From Dipylidium caninum (lineage: Eukaryota; Platyhelminthes; Cestoda; Cyclophyllidea; Dipylidiidae): a stretch of 64,000 nucleotides of DNA. The notes under the pieces were generated by a model that worked only from the letters and a program-made list of their open reading frames with translations, was not told the DNA's origin and ran no database searches. Made by a program: the position numbers and the translations under genes. The stretch covers positions 186,001 to 250,000 of the forward strand of contig QEYB01000715.1 in assembly GCA_017562135.1 (NCBI GenBank). The letters are read 5' to 3'. This document shows positions 1 through 11,361 of the stretch, one piece after another. Positions within the stretch are counted from its first letter, which is position 1; each line of letters opens with the position of its first letter.

Positions 1-334
1 TATTCGTACACAGGTTAGGCAACTCGCCAAAGACACATTAAAATGTCCTACTTAAAAAGCATATATACCATAGGCGTTTTGACCTGTTATTGCGATGGGT
101 TATGCCTCGCTAAAATTCACTCTTACACTGTTACACTAGTATCGCACTAATCGCCTCATCCTAAGCATCTGTCTTCACGCTATTTACGAACTAGGGAGGC
201 GAGGCAGAACCTCGGTCTGAGATTTGACAAAGTCCAAATAACCCCCTATCATGCACACAGTGCCGAAAAGTACACAATCGACCAGAAAATAATTTATAAC
301 ACGCCACAATATCTACACTTTCAGATGTCAATAC

Positions 335-1115
335 CTGTGCCTCTGGCCAATAGGAAGTTAAGAAGTCGTCAATGACGGAAAGTAAACCTGTTGTTGACGA
401 GCGTCGCGAACTCTCGTTCCGATTTACCCAAGTTCGAGTATGCCGATGCACAGGAGGAAATTATCACAGCTAAAAAAGAAAAGCTTGACAGCGATAGCCC
501 AAAGTGGACTTAAAGGAAGGGAGGGGGGGGGGGGGGAGAGAGGGAAAGACAGAAACATTACTATCACGTATTTGAGTGCAGATACCACGATCAAAGCTAA
601 ACTATTCACGTCAGAGGTGAAAATGGAAAGAGTTCAAGGTGGCCACCAATCACGCACGAAAAACATACATAGATCGCTTCCCGGCATGTCGACGGCACAT
701 TCGTTGGCGATATTTGGCAAGTTTCTCCGACTTCTCTAGGTCCACCATGGAGATTGAATTCATCTGCAACTTTTTTGGTAGCCTCTTCTTGCTGAAAGTA
801 AAAGATGTGTTTGCTACTCCAAACGCCTTATAAGTCACATTGCCGATGTTGTCTAAACGCACCGGCATTAGGGGTCAGCATAACTTCTAAGTGTTCCTTT
901 AAGCTTGTGCAAAGTTTGTAGGTTAAATCAGCAGATGCGAATGACCGCGCGGTTGTTTCGTCATATGCTGTTTTGCTGGGATTTCCGAAAACTTCGTCAC
1001 TCAACTTGGAGACCATCATTGCAACTGACTCCTACCTGCGTCAGGCGATTTATTCCTGCAGTCGCAGACTCAACAAGCTTCATGTACTCTTTCCGCGAAT
1101 GACATTGACCTCGAC
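335..1115 (-). pseudogene. Decayed copy of endophilin-type BAR gene (exons 1-4)
   Basis: Four blocks correspond to exons 1-4 of the intact gene at 23695: 1115-1036, 1004-863, 791-669 and 469-335. Splice sites are still recognisable, including the 31-bp intron at 1005-1035. The frame is broken. One extra base in exon 1 puts the original ATG (1105) out of frame, although a new in-frame ATG is created a few codons later. An extra A near the start of exon 3 shifts the frame into a TGA, with compensating indels further on. Exon 4 has one extra base (135 versus 134 bp). Exon 2 remains open and differs from the intact copy by a few substitutions. Later exons would lie left of the window. Inferred to be a pseudogene. 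Confidence 0.8.
523..536. repeat. Poly-G tract in pseudogene intron 3
   Basis: This is a run of 14 G followed by GA-rich sequence. The counterpart in copy 2 is a 15-base poly-C run at 24262-24276, at the same place between exons 3 and 4. Confidence 0.9.
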
Positions 1116-4100
1116 CTGAAATCAATAAATCCTTGTGTGCTTCAATTCCTATTAGCCTCCTATAAACTCGAAGATTAAAGAACACAAACTAGTTTGACGT
1201 CTCAGCTAGAGGGAAAGTGACACGTCTTTCGGCTTCTCCAACACAGCGCGTGACATTCTTCAGTGGTGCAACACCCAGGAACGAGACATTGTCCACTTTC
1301 TCTAGCATCATCTTTACCGAATCTATAAAAAGGTCATCACAGGACGTGCACTTCACTGTGTCAAAGTTGCAGACTACACGTTGGCTTCTCCAGTAAGCAC
1401 CTCCATTGGTCAACTATTTGGGCTTACACCCGAAATAAGCATGGTGTGACAAGTACCCATCACAAGGGTCTACCCCCACTTAGTTCTCTAATTTAGCCAA
1501 ACATTAGGCACTGGCGGTCTTATCGACAAATTTACAAAGTAAGACGTCATGGACTAGGTAACGCTGCAAGCCACTTAAAAGTAGCATTTTCTGTATACAG
1601 GTCACAACTGCCACAAACCACCTTGTCCTTGTGGCTTTAGGGTCTTACTTCGATAAGACATCAATTTAGCAAGAAATATGGGAGCGTCGGGTGAAGCATC
1701 TGACCATTTCCAAAACGACTTACGCGAGTCAGCGGAAATTGCGCAACCAACGCGGCGCCCTTGAAACGAGTACCGGGCGCCGGCACCCGCCCACCCACAC
1801 ACAACACACACTATGATCATAGTCATTCAGGGCGATAACGCAGATTAGTATAGGCGTTTATGAGTCGCATTAGAGAAGAGAAATGAAAATTTATAATTTT
1901 TCACATCGAAAGCACCCACACTGAGGGTCTTGGTGGTGAACTTACTCAATGTGAGCAAGCACTGTCTAAGTCGAAATTCTCCTAATCGGCCGAAATGTCA
2001 ACAGTGCTGTGGGGGGAGGAGAACGACTCCTCCATTTACTCAAGTCTACTCGGCGGCATCCTCGCCAGGTTAGGCAGATGCACAAATCTGAAAATAACAC
2101 TTGGAATTGGACTGTTAGACTGCAATAATCCACAGGTCAGGCCATGAACCAAATGTTCAACAGAGTCGGAAAGTGCCGTCAGAGCTCGCCGAACATATTA
2201 CTGCAGCGAGGCAATATTCTCTCCGGGGATGACCTCAACGATCATTTGAATGCAGCAACTTAAGAACTACTTTCTGTCAGGCCACCAAGTGCATTATACC
2301 CGCGTACATGCTTGGGCTCTCCGGAAAGCGCGCGATGCCATCAGTGCGACGCTATATATGAAAGCTACGGAGAGGAGGTATTGTACGGAGGAGCGAGTAT
2401 GGGCGAAAGAGTAAGGAAGAGAAAGGATGCCAACCTCGTCTTCTCCACAACGGTTTCCCTAAACAGGCATTATCCTGATAGCGAAGATCGAGTTCACTTC
2501 CAACCGAGAGATAATACCAATGTCGAAGCAGGTGCTTGCATCCTTCCTCCTACACATCGCCTATATGCCAATGCTAGGGTGAATTTCAGGAGATCTAGAC
2601 AATTGTACTGAAATAAACAAGCAAAGAAGAAGTGGCTTTGTTGAACAGAGGGGATTCCACATCGATACACTCCGCAAGTCCGGCTGTGTCAAATAAACAC
2701 ACGAACACTCAATACTGTTGTCCTTGTTAAAACCAGGCAAAGTCGATATGCTCTTCTTTTCAACAGTGCTCCCGAGACACCTCGTCGCCACTCCGCTAGA
2801 TGCGCCATCTTGCGTATTGAGAACAAATCGCCAAACAAGTTGGGAAGTGGGGAAGAAACAACCGCCCATGGGAATGTCCCCATCCCCCTTCATTGTTTGC
2901 AATGAGTGTGCTTCCTCCGCCCCCTCACCCTCCTCACCCCCCTCACCCTCCAGATGACTGGCGTGGGTGACAATTTGGAGATGAGTGTCATGGGCCCGGC
3001 GACGTGCCCACAATGAAGGCAATGTGGATGCAGTCGCGTGTCATTTTCATAATAACCTGAAACGTCGAACAGGACGGACGGCGCCGAGGTCTCAAGTGAC
3101 GACATTGCTCGAACCAGCCCCAAAAGAGCCACAATGTTTCTTCCTGCTCTGTCGATGTTCACCAAAACCCAAATACTGGAAGGTAGTGGCTGTTGTGTTG
3201 AGGTTGCAAACAGTCAGCTACGAAAGCATACCTTCTCGACTTCATTCTGCGACGCGTATGCCGTGATGAAGCTATCCACCAAAATAATCTCCCCTTCTGT
3301 AGACTGGATCTCTTACTCAGAGTTGTCTAAACGACCAGTCAACTTATTTGCTACCCAAATCACCATATTCTTATAAGCCGTCTCCTCGGTCTCAGCCCTT
3401 GCAAACCGAGTGAATGGGGGAGGAGTTAGCCTTACCGTACAGTGGGGTGAGAACGGCCGCCAGGGTCAGGAGACCAAGACGCCACCACACTGGAGTCCAC
3501 CACAACTGATAAACGGAGTGCGAGGCAAAATCTAATAAAGTGAAGTAGGTAACACTGCACAGCCGCGTACTTTGGGCTCATTTGACATGCAAACTCTCGT
3601 TTGACGTCCACATTGTCCAAAATTTTGCTTCCACCGTGTGACTTAACAGGCAACGAGATCCATGCGACGTCGACTGCTGTGCGTGAAGACAATGTTAGGA
3701 GATTTGAAGGCCCCCCATAAGGCACCACAACCTCTTGACGGAGTGGAAATCGCCTACACCAGCGCACTGTCAATAACACAAATTGAGCACAACAGAAAGT
3801 GTTCTTCACCAAATTACGTCCTCGGCGCCCCTGGGTTCCGCCGACTTGACACCTCCCTCCCCTCCCTACAACAACCAATTTCTTTCTGGTGCACTCGAAT
3901 ATGCACGAGTGTTAGGACACCTCGAAGTGGCCTTGCCCCGAGCAAGTCCTTTTCTCAGTGGTTGCGGACCGAGTGAACGAGGTGACAAACAGGGGTATCA
4001 CGCAGGTGGGGCTTGATAATAGTGAACACATTCAAAAGCCAACTCGTTAATTGCGATCATAACATAAAATTAAAAGTGAATCGTCGGCCAACCACTGCAA

Positions 4101-4849
4101 TGCTGTGGCGTTCCCGAGTTATCCAATTCCTCTTGATAAATCGGATTAGTGGAAGGGGCCTTGATATCCTCGTGCAACAGGGGTTTGTAGACCAAGCCGC
4201 GCAAGCGAAGCACATCGCGATCGAAGAGGGTGATTCCAGTCAAATATAAACCATTGGCAATGCCCTACTAATATGCTTTCTGTGCGGGGGTTGCGCATAC
4301 GCCCATCTTTCTCGTGGTTCGAAGCCCTCGTTTTAGAGGATAGACCCAAGGGCCATGTGGCATACGAGTCAGAGAAGGTGTAAAAGCAACTGGGGAAGAT
4401 TAGTCAGTGTTGTGAGTATCTTTGCCTCGTCTAAGAAAAGACCATGTTCTCCTCCAACAAAGGCAGTGCATCCGATTGGTCTACATTAGACTCACAAATT
4501 GTGCAGAAAGCACCCTGAACCAACTGCGCACCAGAGAGCGCACATCGCCACTCTCTCCTCCACTGTTTGGAGACCCTGTGCTCACCTCTGCCCCTCTCAA
4601 TTCCGATCCTATGTGGGGGGCTTCCTCTTTGCTCAGCCCTTGGATCTCATGCCGCATTTTGTTTGGCATGATTTGATGTGGATTCAAATTTAAACAACTC
4701 TTTCCCGAATGAGTAATCCGCTGATAAGGCAACCCGCATTGTGCGACATGTACTACTCAATGAACAGCGGAACTGTCGACTTTTAGACATTCGCACAACG
4801 TACCTTCCCTCGTACTTCGCCAGAAACGGTTCGGTAATGTCTGTTGTCA

Positions 4850-4897
4850 TTTCCTTCCTTCCTTCCTTCCTCCCTTTCCCTTCCTTCCTTTCCTTCT
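4850..4897. repeat. TTCC microsatellite
   Basis: This is an imperfect TTCC tandem tract. The same tract appears as GGAA at 20079-20115 in the inverted copy, with a different number of units. Confidence 0.85.
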
Positions 4898-5124
4898 TCT
4901 AGTAGTCATATGCACTGTGGAGGATTGGGATCTATTGAATTTGTATGTGGTAGTCAGAGACACAATAGGATTTGCCTTCCAAGTACAACAATTACCTTGA
5001 AGGCAGGAACGGTGGTAAATGCAAGCTCTCATTCTATAGGCAGAGTCATCTGCCAAGAAAAAAATCCAAGCCTCGAGTCGGAGGTTCTTAGGCCACGTTT
5101 TAAGCTGACCGAATAACATCGAAG

Positions 5125-5880
5125 TTGTATTCTCGAATTGCCCACTTGTTACGCATTGCGAGCCGATACACGTCCCCCGTGGCGCATTATTTCTTCTTTT
5201 CGGTGAAGAGTCGTCTATCCAATTTGGCGCCCCAATTGTTGCGTACTGCTTTAGGGATTCGTTGCCCAAAGTGCAACGCACCAAAGAAACCAGTTTTCAC
5301 AAATGTCCTATCGCATATTCTGCTGTATATACTTTCGCCGAAAAGAGTGGCAAACCTCGGATCTCTACTTTCAGTCTGGTGTGGACCTTCTAGTTTTGCA
5401 ACATCTCACTCGGACAACGCTCTTCGCGTCTATGTCCCTGGATCTGCCACAAGTAACTCGAATCTTCTTCAAATTACAATTGTAGGCCCGATTGATAAGG
5501 CAGTTCATGAAGAACCGTTTGCACTGAACTACCGCAAAATCGGTTCTGCGTGAGCCCTCCTTCCCGTTCTCGAATTTAATCAACGTGTCTCCTGGGTGCA
5601 ATTTGCCTCATTTGTAGTCCACAGGCTAATACGCTACCATTTGTCGGCGAAAAGAGCCCTCAGAATCTTATTTACAGTGGGACTGCATCAAAACCTACAC
5701 CTTCGGCTCGTCTAAAAAATGTATCGGTTGCAGAGCTTGCCAGAGGCTCCTACGTCGGGTTCTCGGGCCAAGGAGTCCACGCTAATTATTGCCTCTGGAG
5801 ACTATCACTGTACTGAGTTTAGCCCGCTTTGTGTCCATGGCACATTGGGCTTGCTTGTAAACTGGGAAATTGAGCATTTA
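5125..5880 (+). other. Open-frame stretch shared by both inverted copies
   Basis: An open frame of about 142 codons (5125-5553), with only scattered stops up to about 5880, encodes a protein segment that is clearly similar to the one read on the - strand of copy 2 (19796-19206 and 19920-19717). Shared short blocks include SDNALRVYVP, APNYRKIGSA-like and PTSGSRAKESTL. I cannot assign it to a family. It may be a fragment of an old retroelement polyprotein or fortuitous openness. The two copies differ in frame continuity, so a working gene is unlikely. Confidence 0.25.
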
Positions 5881-6115
5881 TGAAATTCCTCAGTGGTTTC
5901 CCGAGTACTTCATGCCATAGGGGGCTGATAGTGGTATGGGCATTGCTCCATACTTCCTGCCAAAAAGTAATACTTCGGCAATTATTAGACCCTACTTCTT
6001 AGAATTTAATCTGCGAGTTGACTACCGGTAAATATATTCCTCCTATTTAGGTAGCATCCAAATCACAACAAGGAATGGAGCGGAATGCATCTAATGACAA
6101 TCGCTGAAACGAGTC

Positions 6116-7593
6116 ATTTTGGAAGCAGAATTTAGAAACGATCTGGCCATTCGAATGACGGGGCCCTCTCATGGATGCTTATCGCGACAAATAAACAGAA
6201 GTCACACTTGTTGAAACTGTTTCAAGACACTTCTTTATTCGTAAATATGTCTAAATAGATACTACTGGTTAACACCGTACAAAAATCGGTCAACGGTTAT
6301 GAGTGTAAAAATGATTCCAATGGGATTTTATCGTTTCTACCTTTTCGATAGATGCGTTTATGGCCGCATTTATCGAGCCCATCGATCGCCTACTAAGAGA
6401 AGAATATGGCGACCGACCACTCCTCCGACATCATCGACAATATGAATACCACGATAAGGAAATAGGAACGCCAGCCTCGCCGGTATTGAAATTGACTCTA
6501 AGCTCTTTGTGACGGTTTATCTAGCCTCGCCGTATTGTCAGTTGCAAAACGGCGCTTACAATGAGAAGATTAAGTAAAAATTCCAACACGTACCCCCTAT
6601 TTTATACGCCTCTGGAATGGGAAAGAAATTACATATAAAATGATAATATCTCATCACCGTAAAATATTTATCAGTGCAAATGAACTTCATTATGGAAAGA
6701 ATACTAGTTTTAGATATGCATTAATATCACTTTAGGTTATAAATACCATGTCAATATATTTGATGGAAATTCCTAGCATTCCTGTTCTGTGTAGTGCAAA
6801 TCCAATCCCCTTCCATATATTCCTTTAATTGATGAGTCCTTCGGCAAAACTTGACTAATTTGTATGCGCTTGGGTTTGCGGGGATGGGAAATTACAGCCA
6901 AATAAGGGGAAAACTAGAAGGTTAGCGATTCAATCTACCCTAGGTCTTTCAAATTCTTATGCAGAAAGGGATGGTGACATGAGAGTCTTTATAGAGTGCT
7001 GTTAGATCCTGCCATGGGTTAACACCCCTTGTCAATGCTTTAAACCATTGAACTTGTTAAAATGAATTAAATGCAAGTTTAGATTTTAAGGAAATCTTAA
7101 TAATGTGCCCTGGGGCGACGGCAAATTAACGTATCCAGTAAGGGTTTCAGTCTGTAAAATGGTGTTTAATAAATGCCCTTTTGAACTTGACGTCTCCGAT
7201 ATTATTTTGTATCAGGTGTTGGCAGTAGAACAAACGGTTGTAGGGAGTCCTCATTATCCCTGCTGCTTGAAATGTAGTACTCTTTTTATGGAAATTCTAA
7301 CTATAGAGATGGTTTGTCTTCCACTTTTGATTTTTCTAAGGCAAAAATTTCGCTTCATATTTTTAATAGTTTTACCTCCGTCCCGCCCCTATGTCATCAT
7401 GGGCTCAACAAATCAAAGCGCCCTACTTCTTCAATTAATCATGAATGTTTAAAGCCCCTTTTGCAACCTTTTAATAGTGTCCACCTCCATTTCTCAAACA
7501 ATTTAACTAACGCTCTGCGCTTACCCAATTCACCACAAGGTCGAATTCGGTACTTCGGACGGGCGTAGTCGTGTCATTGTAGGCTACCGAGAG
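6116..7593. other. Intergenic, AT-rich 5' flank of PPP1R2
   Basis: This runs from the end of inverted copy 1 to the inhibitor-2 start codon. It is AT-rich with no recognisable exon; an open frame at 7105-7452 looks like chance. A TTGTAG acceptor-like site ends at 7582, 11 bases before the start codon. Confidence 0.6.
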
Positions 7594-9167
7594 ATGAGTG
7601 AAGAGGATGAACACCCGAAGGGAATCCTTAAACACTCCGATACGGATGAAAAAAAAAATAAAACTTTTCAATGGGATGAAATGAATATCTTAGCCACCTA
7701 CCATCCGGCTGACAAAACATACGGCCATATGAAAGTTGATGAACCGCCAACACCTTATAATTACGAGTATGCCTCGTCTCAGCAGCCCGAGCAGGGAATC
7801 TCACCTGAAGCACTTGCGGGAAAACTTGCTGAAATTTCGGACGAGCCGCCGAAAATGCTCGACGTAAGCTATGTGTTCTGTCGAGATCCATGTTCCTGCG
7901 GTGTGTTTTATCCTTGGATTTATGGGCGAAGTTTCTCTCCCCCCGCCCCTCCCCCTATCCTTTTGGGAGACGAACACATGTATCGTCAATGATTAACGGG
8001 TTTTATATTTCCTTAGCTTTAACTCCTTTAACATCCGAATGAGAATTTGGCGATGTCAGACCTTTTAAAACCTTCGTTTAGTGAAATTCATCTGCACATT
8101 ATTGAAGATTATTTAATTTTGCTGCTTATTATTTCTGGACCAGACATACATGCTTCACATCCTCTACTCGGGCATTCCTAAATGTAAGACTAATATTTGC
8201 TTAGATTTAACCTCATTAACGACATTTAAAATAACTTCCACCCTCTGTGTGATTCTTTAATTAAGCATTTGTTGATATTCGTTTAATTATCCCTTATTTG
8301 CTACTGGTGACAACTTTTTGTTTATTGCACTTCTTGAAATCTTCCCTTTCTCATTTGTGTAGGTATGCGAAATACGCTACAAATAATGTCCCAAACCATA
8401 TTATAAAATACTTATTTGCCAAATAAATGTAGTACAAGTTAGAGAAGACATTTTTTTACTTATTTATCTATTATTTCACGCCAACTAACCAATATTGTCA
8501 TTCAGTTTTGCTATTTCTTCTGTTTTTCCTTTATTACAACTTTAACACGTTTTGTATTTGCTTTTATTACAATCTAATATCGTTTATGCTTTCGTTAAGA
8601 CCTTGGGAATGGACATGATCTTGGATCTTCGCGTAGGTTTCCTTGTGAAAGGTGGCATTCTGAAGCGGTGGGGGATAAATTTGATCCGCTTGCAAATTTT
8701 GCTGCACGCCAGGGATGGGTTGAAGCAGAGTATTCATCACAGACGGATAATTGAGCTGATTAGGCGCCGTAATCCTATCCTGAGGGTTGACGTTTTGCTC
8801 ATTTGACACAGACTTCCGTTCATGAACAATTTCGGGATTCACAATTGGAGCACGTTTATGCGGTCTTGCATAAATTATGGAGAACCCAAAGCCCATTTCT
8901 TGAGTATCAATATACACGCTTTTTGTTTGTCAGGACAGGAAACACGACGCAGATGCTGCTTTGGGGCCTGAGGAAACGGAACATCGTCGACAATTCGAGG
9001 AGAAACGAAGAAAACATTATAATGAGTACCAGGCCGTTCTTGCGATGCGGGGTTCCCATAGCTCTGGAAATGAAGACGTGGATGAAGACTATGTGGATCC
9101 TGTTGCCGCACAAAATGCCAAAATCAACTCCCAAACAAGCAACGTCCCCCCACGCAACCGCAAATGA
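7594..9167 (+). CDS. PPP1R2: Protein phosphatase inhibitor 2 (PP1 regulatory subunit 2)
   Basis: Two exons, 7594-7863 and 8934-9167, are joined in phase 0 (167 aa) across a 1070-bp GT-AG intron. The protein inhibits and chaperones protein phosphatase 1 in cytoplasm and nucleus. The family signature is present in order: KGILK at residues 9-13 (PP1 docking), [14 protein letters not shown] from residue 27, the DEPPTP site with Thr53 (equivalent to the GSK3-phosphorylated threonine of vertebrate inhibitor-2), then an acidic segment and KHYNEY around residue 117, matching the helical HYNE motif that reaches the PP1 active site. It is shorter than the roughly 205-aa human protein, mainly in the central acidic region and tail. 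A small missed exon between the two is possible. The start is the first ATG after an acceptor-like site, and KGILK lies at the expected distance from it. Confidence 0.93.
7864..8933 (+). other. Intron of PPP1R2
   Basis: The donor is GAC|GTAAGC and the acceptor is TTTGTCAG|GAC. The intron is AT-rich with no other feature seen. Confidence 0.85.
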
Positions 9168-11361
9168 TATTTAAATTTAATGCACATGTGCTTGTGCTCT
9201 GACCCTTTTACTTCTACCTTATATATCGCCAACAGTGCACTCTTATTTTATGTACACTTGCTATTTATTGTTGGTTAACGCAGGTAGTTCTTTAAGCGGT
9301 TATCTGTATATCATTAATTGTGATGATGAAGGCTTGAACTCAATCGATGTGGTGTACTCGGGCATACTAACTTTGAGTCCTTCAACGAAATTTATTCTGA
9401 ACTGTCTGGTATTTGGGGCGTATAAGAAACGGTTGATGGCGTACGTATGGGTGCCATGGTATCATTCTCGGGTGTCTTCTTTTCGGGTCTGTCTCCATCG
9501 GGATACTAAAAAGATATTACTTTAAGAATTTGGGACTGAAAGGCTTGGCGATTTGGCGGGACCAACACCATCGGTAACTTTCGCTGGCGTGGGTCGTCGT
9601 GGAGGGGTGGGGACACGGACGCACCTCACTCCAAGATAGAGTGAATAGTCGAGCTAGCCATTCCGGACGTCAGAAGAACGGGTTGGATTGACACGTGGTT
9701 GAATACTCGCATTGTAATCACCATTGCGGATTTTTGGTCCTAGGACACATTGTACACCCCAAGAAGATTAGATTTATTTTGTACTGTAAAGGAGTCAAAT
9801 TCCATCAAAGTTTTACCCTAGGTGCGAGTTATGCTTCTCGATATGCCGATTCAAGTCATTACCTTCTACCGCGCGAGTAAAGACAACACAATAAAACCTT
9901 GACTAGATATAGAAGAACATACAGCGTTTCCACGTATAGCGCATAAAATGAGTGAAGTAGAAGTAGAGTAGAATAATGCAATGTGCACGCCCCAAAAAAT
10001 TTTTGGTATGGATATACACTGTAACATTGCTCATGGGCAAATACACCTAATGCCTACTTAAAGGTGTAGATGTGCATGAAGGTATCAGACATCCCACCTC
10101 ACCTCCAGTAAATCCATGCATCACTGCGGCTGCGAGCTGATGTTGCGCTTATTCCCATGCTTGAAGACGTTTCGCATCACGTTATACCGTAAACATTTTG
10201 AACACCATGACCTCGAGGCTGTTCTGCAGTGTCCAGGCACACCTGCGCTATTTCCATAGACCTACCTTCCTATAATTACTTACTGGAAATAAGGTAAATC
10301 TTAAAACTTACAGCTTCGCCTTCCCGAAAAAGGGGAACCTAAACACATTTTGGAACTAATTTCATTTCCGGAAAAGACTGTCGGAGGATGATAAAATGAT
10401 GTCGAAGATTCTGTTGGTGAACCGGGAATTACGAGACCCTATTTCGATCATCGGTTACTTCACCATTCACTCTTACCGATTTCTTCTTCCACATCGGTAT
10501 TACACACTAATTCGGTGAGAAGTTACGTCTTCGAACACTTAAGGTCAAAACCTTGTTCCCACATGATTTTAAGTCGAGAGCTGCAATTCTAAAAAAGCCA
10601 TTATTCAACGCTTCCCAAGTCCAAAAATAAAAGATGTAAGTATCACCCGCACAAACAATAATTAGCACAAGGTCACCAAAAGCATGCTTACCTTCCTATG
10701 CTCACATCCCGGCGCATATTGCGAGCCCTTACCCGCCAGCGTCGAAAGGCTACAACCGAGACAAGGCAGCCTCACCCGCGTTTGTGATCCTTGTGCATTT
10801 CAATTACCCTGAATGGGACAGCAATACCGACTCCACTGCATCAGACAACCCAGTCAGACCCACGAGGTAATAACCCTGCCTCTCAATGGCCGATGCAGCC
10901 CATACCCCGGGACATTAATATTATGATACTGCAGTAAGCCGCAGCTATCCACGAAAGGGACAGATGAGCGTGGTGCCTTAGGATGACGTCAGTCACTAAC
11001 GCATCCCCCGGAGCCAAAAAAAGCCTCATAACCACTTGTCCTTCACGTTTTTTTCGCTTTAAAAAGATAAAGAGCAATCAGACAAACAGTTTTAGAGATA
11101 AAGGATCAGAAATTGAGACATATAGATGTAGGGGGCAACAGCAAACCAGCGAGGGTAAATGAGTTACAAGGGGTTATGCAGTGCGTGTACAGAAGTGTAC
11201 CGAGGAAATATCAAACAGGTAGAGCTTTATGCGATGTGAGGTTGATTAGTGAAGAAAATTTGTAGCTAAAGGGTGAGAGGCTGGAGACAGCAAAAGCCAC
11301 CTGTGCAGTGTCAAATACAAGGAGTAATGCGATACTACCAAGGCGACTGTCGCAACAAGTT
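9168..11361. other. Convergent intergenic region PPP1R2 / PRRC2
   Basis: This lies between the stop of PPP1R2 and the stop of the PRRC2-type gene on the other strand. An AATAAA at 9890-9895 could serve PPP1R2, but it is about 720 bases downstream of the stop. An open frame of 96 codons at 9235-9525 has no recognisable features. No other gene was seen. Confidence 0.55.

Larger units (their letters stand above)
1..6115 (-). repeat. Large inverted duplication, copy 1 (left)
   Basis: Read on the - strand, this segment matches 18952-24786 read on the + strand over its whole length. For example, the first bases of the window are the reverse complement of the sequence ending at 24786, and the stretch near 6050-6115 is the reverse complement of 18952-19017. 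Similarity stops abruptly after position 6115. The left end lies beyond the window. Divergence by eye is a few percent in exon-derived parts and over 10% elsewhere, with many small indels, so this is an old duplication and not an identical assembly palindrome. Copy 1 is about 280 bp longer than the matched part of copy 2. It carries decayed BAR-gene exons at 335-1115. Confidence 0.9.
1116..6115. other. Non-coding part of inverted copy 1
   Basis: This is the 5' flank of the decayed BAR gene and corresponds to 18952-23684 in copy 2. It contains a TTCC-rich microsatellite (4850-4897) and scattered short reading frames. I recognise no protein in it. One region (5125-5880) has a corresponding open frame in copy 2 and is listed separately. 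No transposase, reverse transcriptase or terminal repeats were seen. Confidence 0.6.

Noticed and set aside
2561..3022. 153-codon frame on the - strand within inverted copy 1
   Set aside because: There is no recognisable domain. The corresponding stretch of copy 2 is not open in the same way, and it lies in the non-coding flank of the BAR pseudogene.
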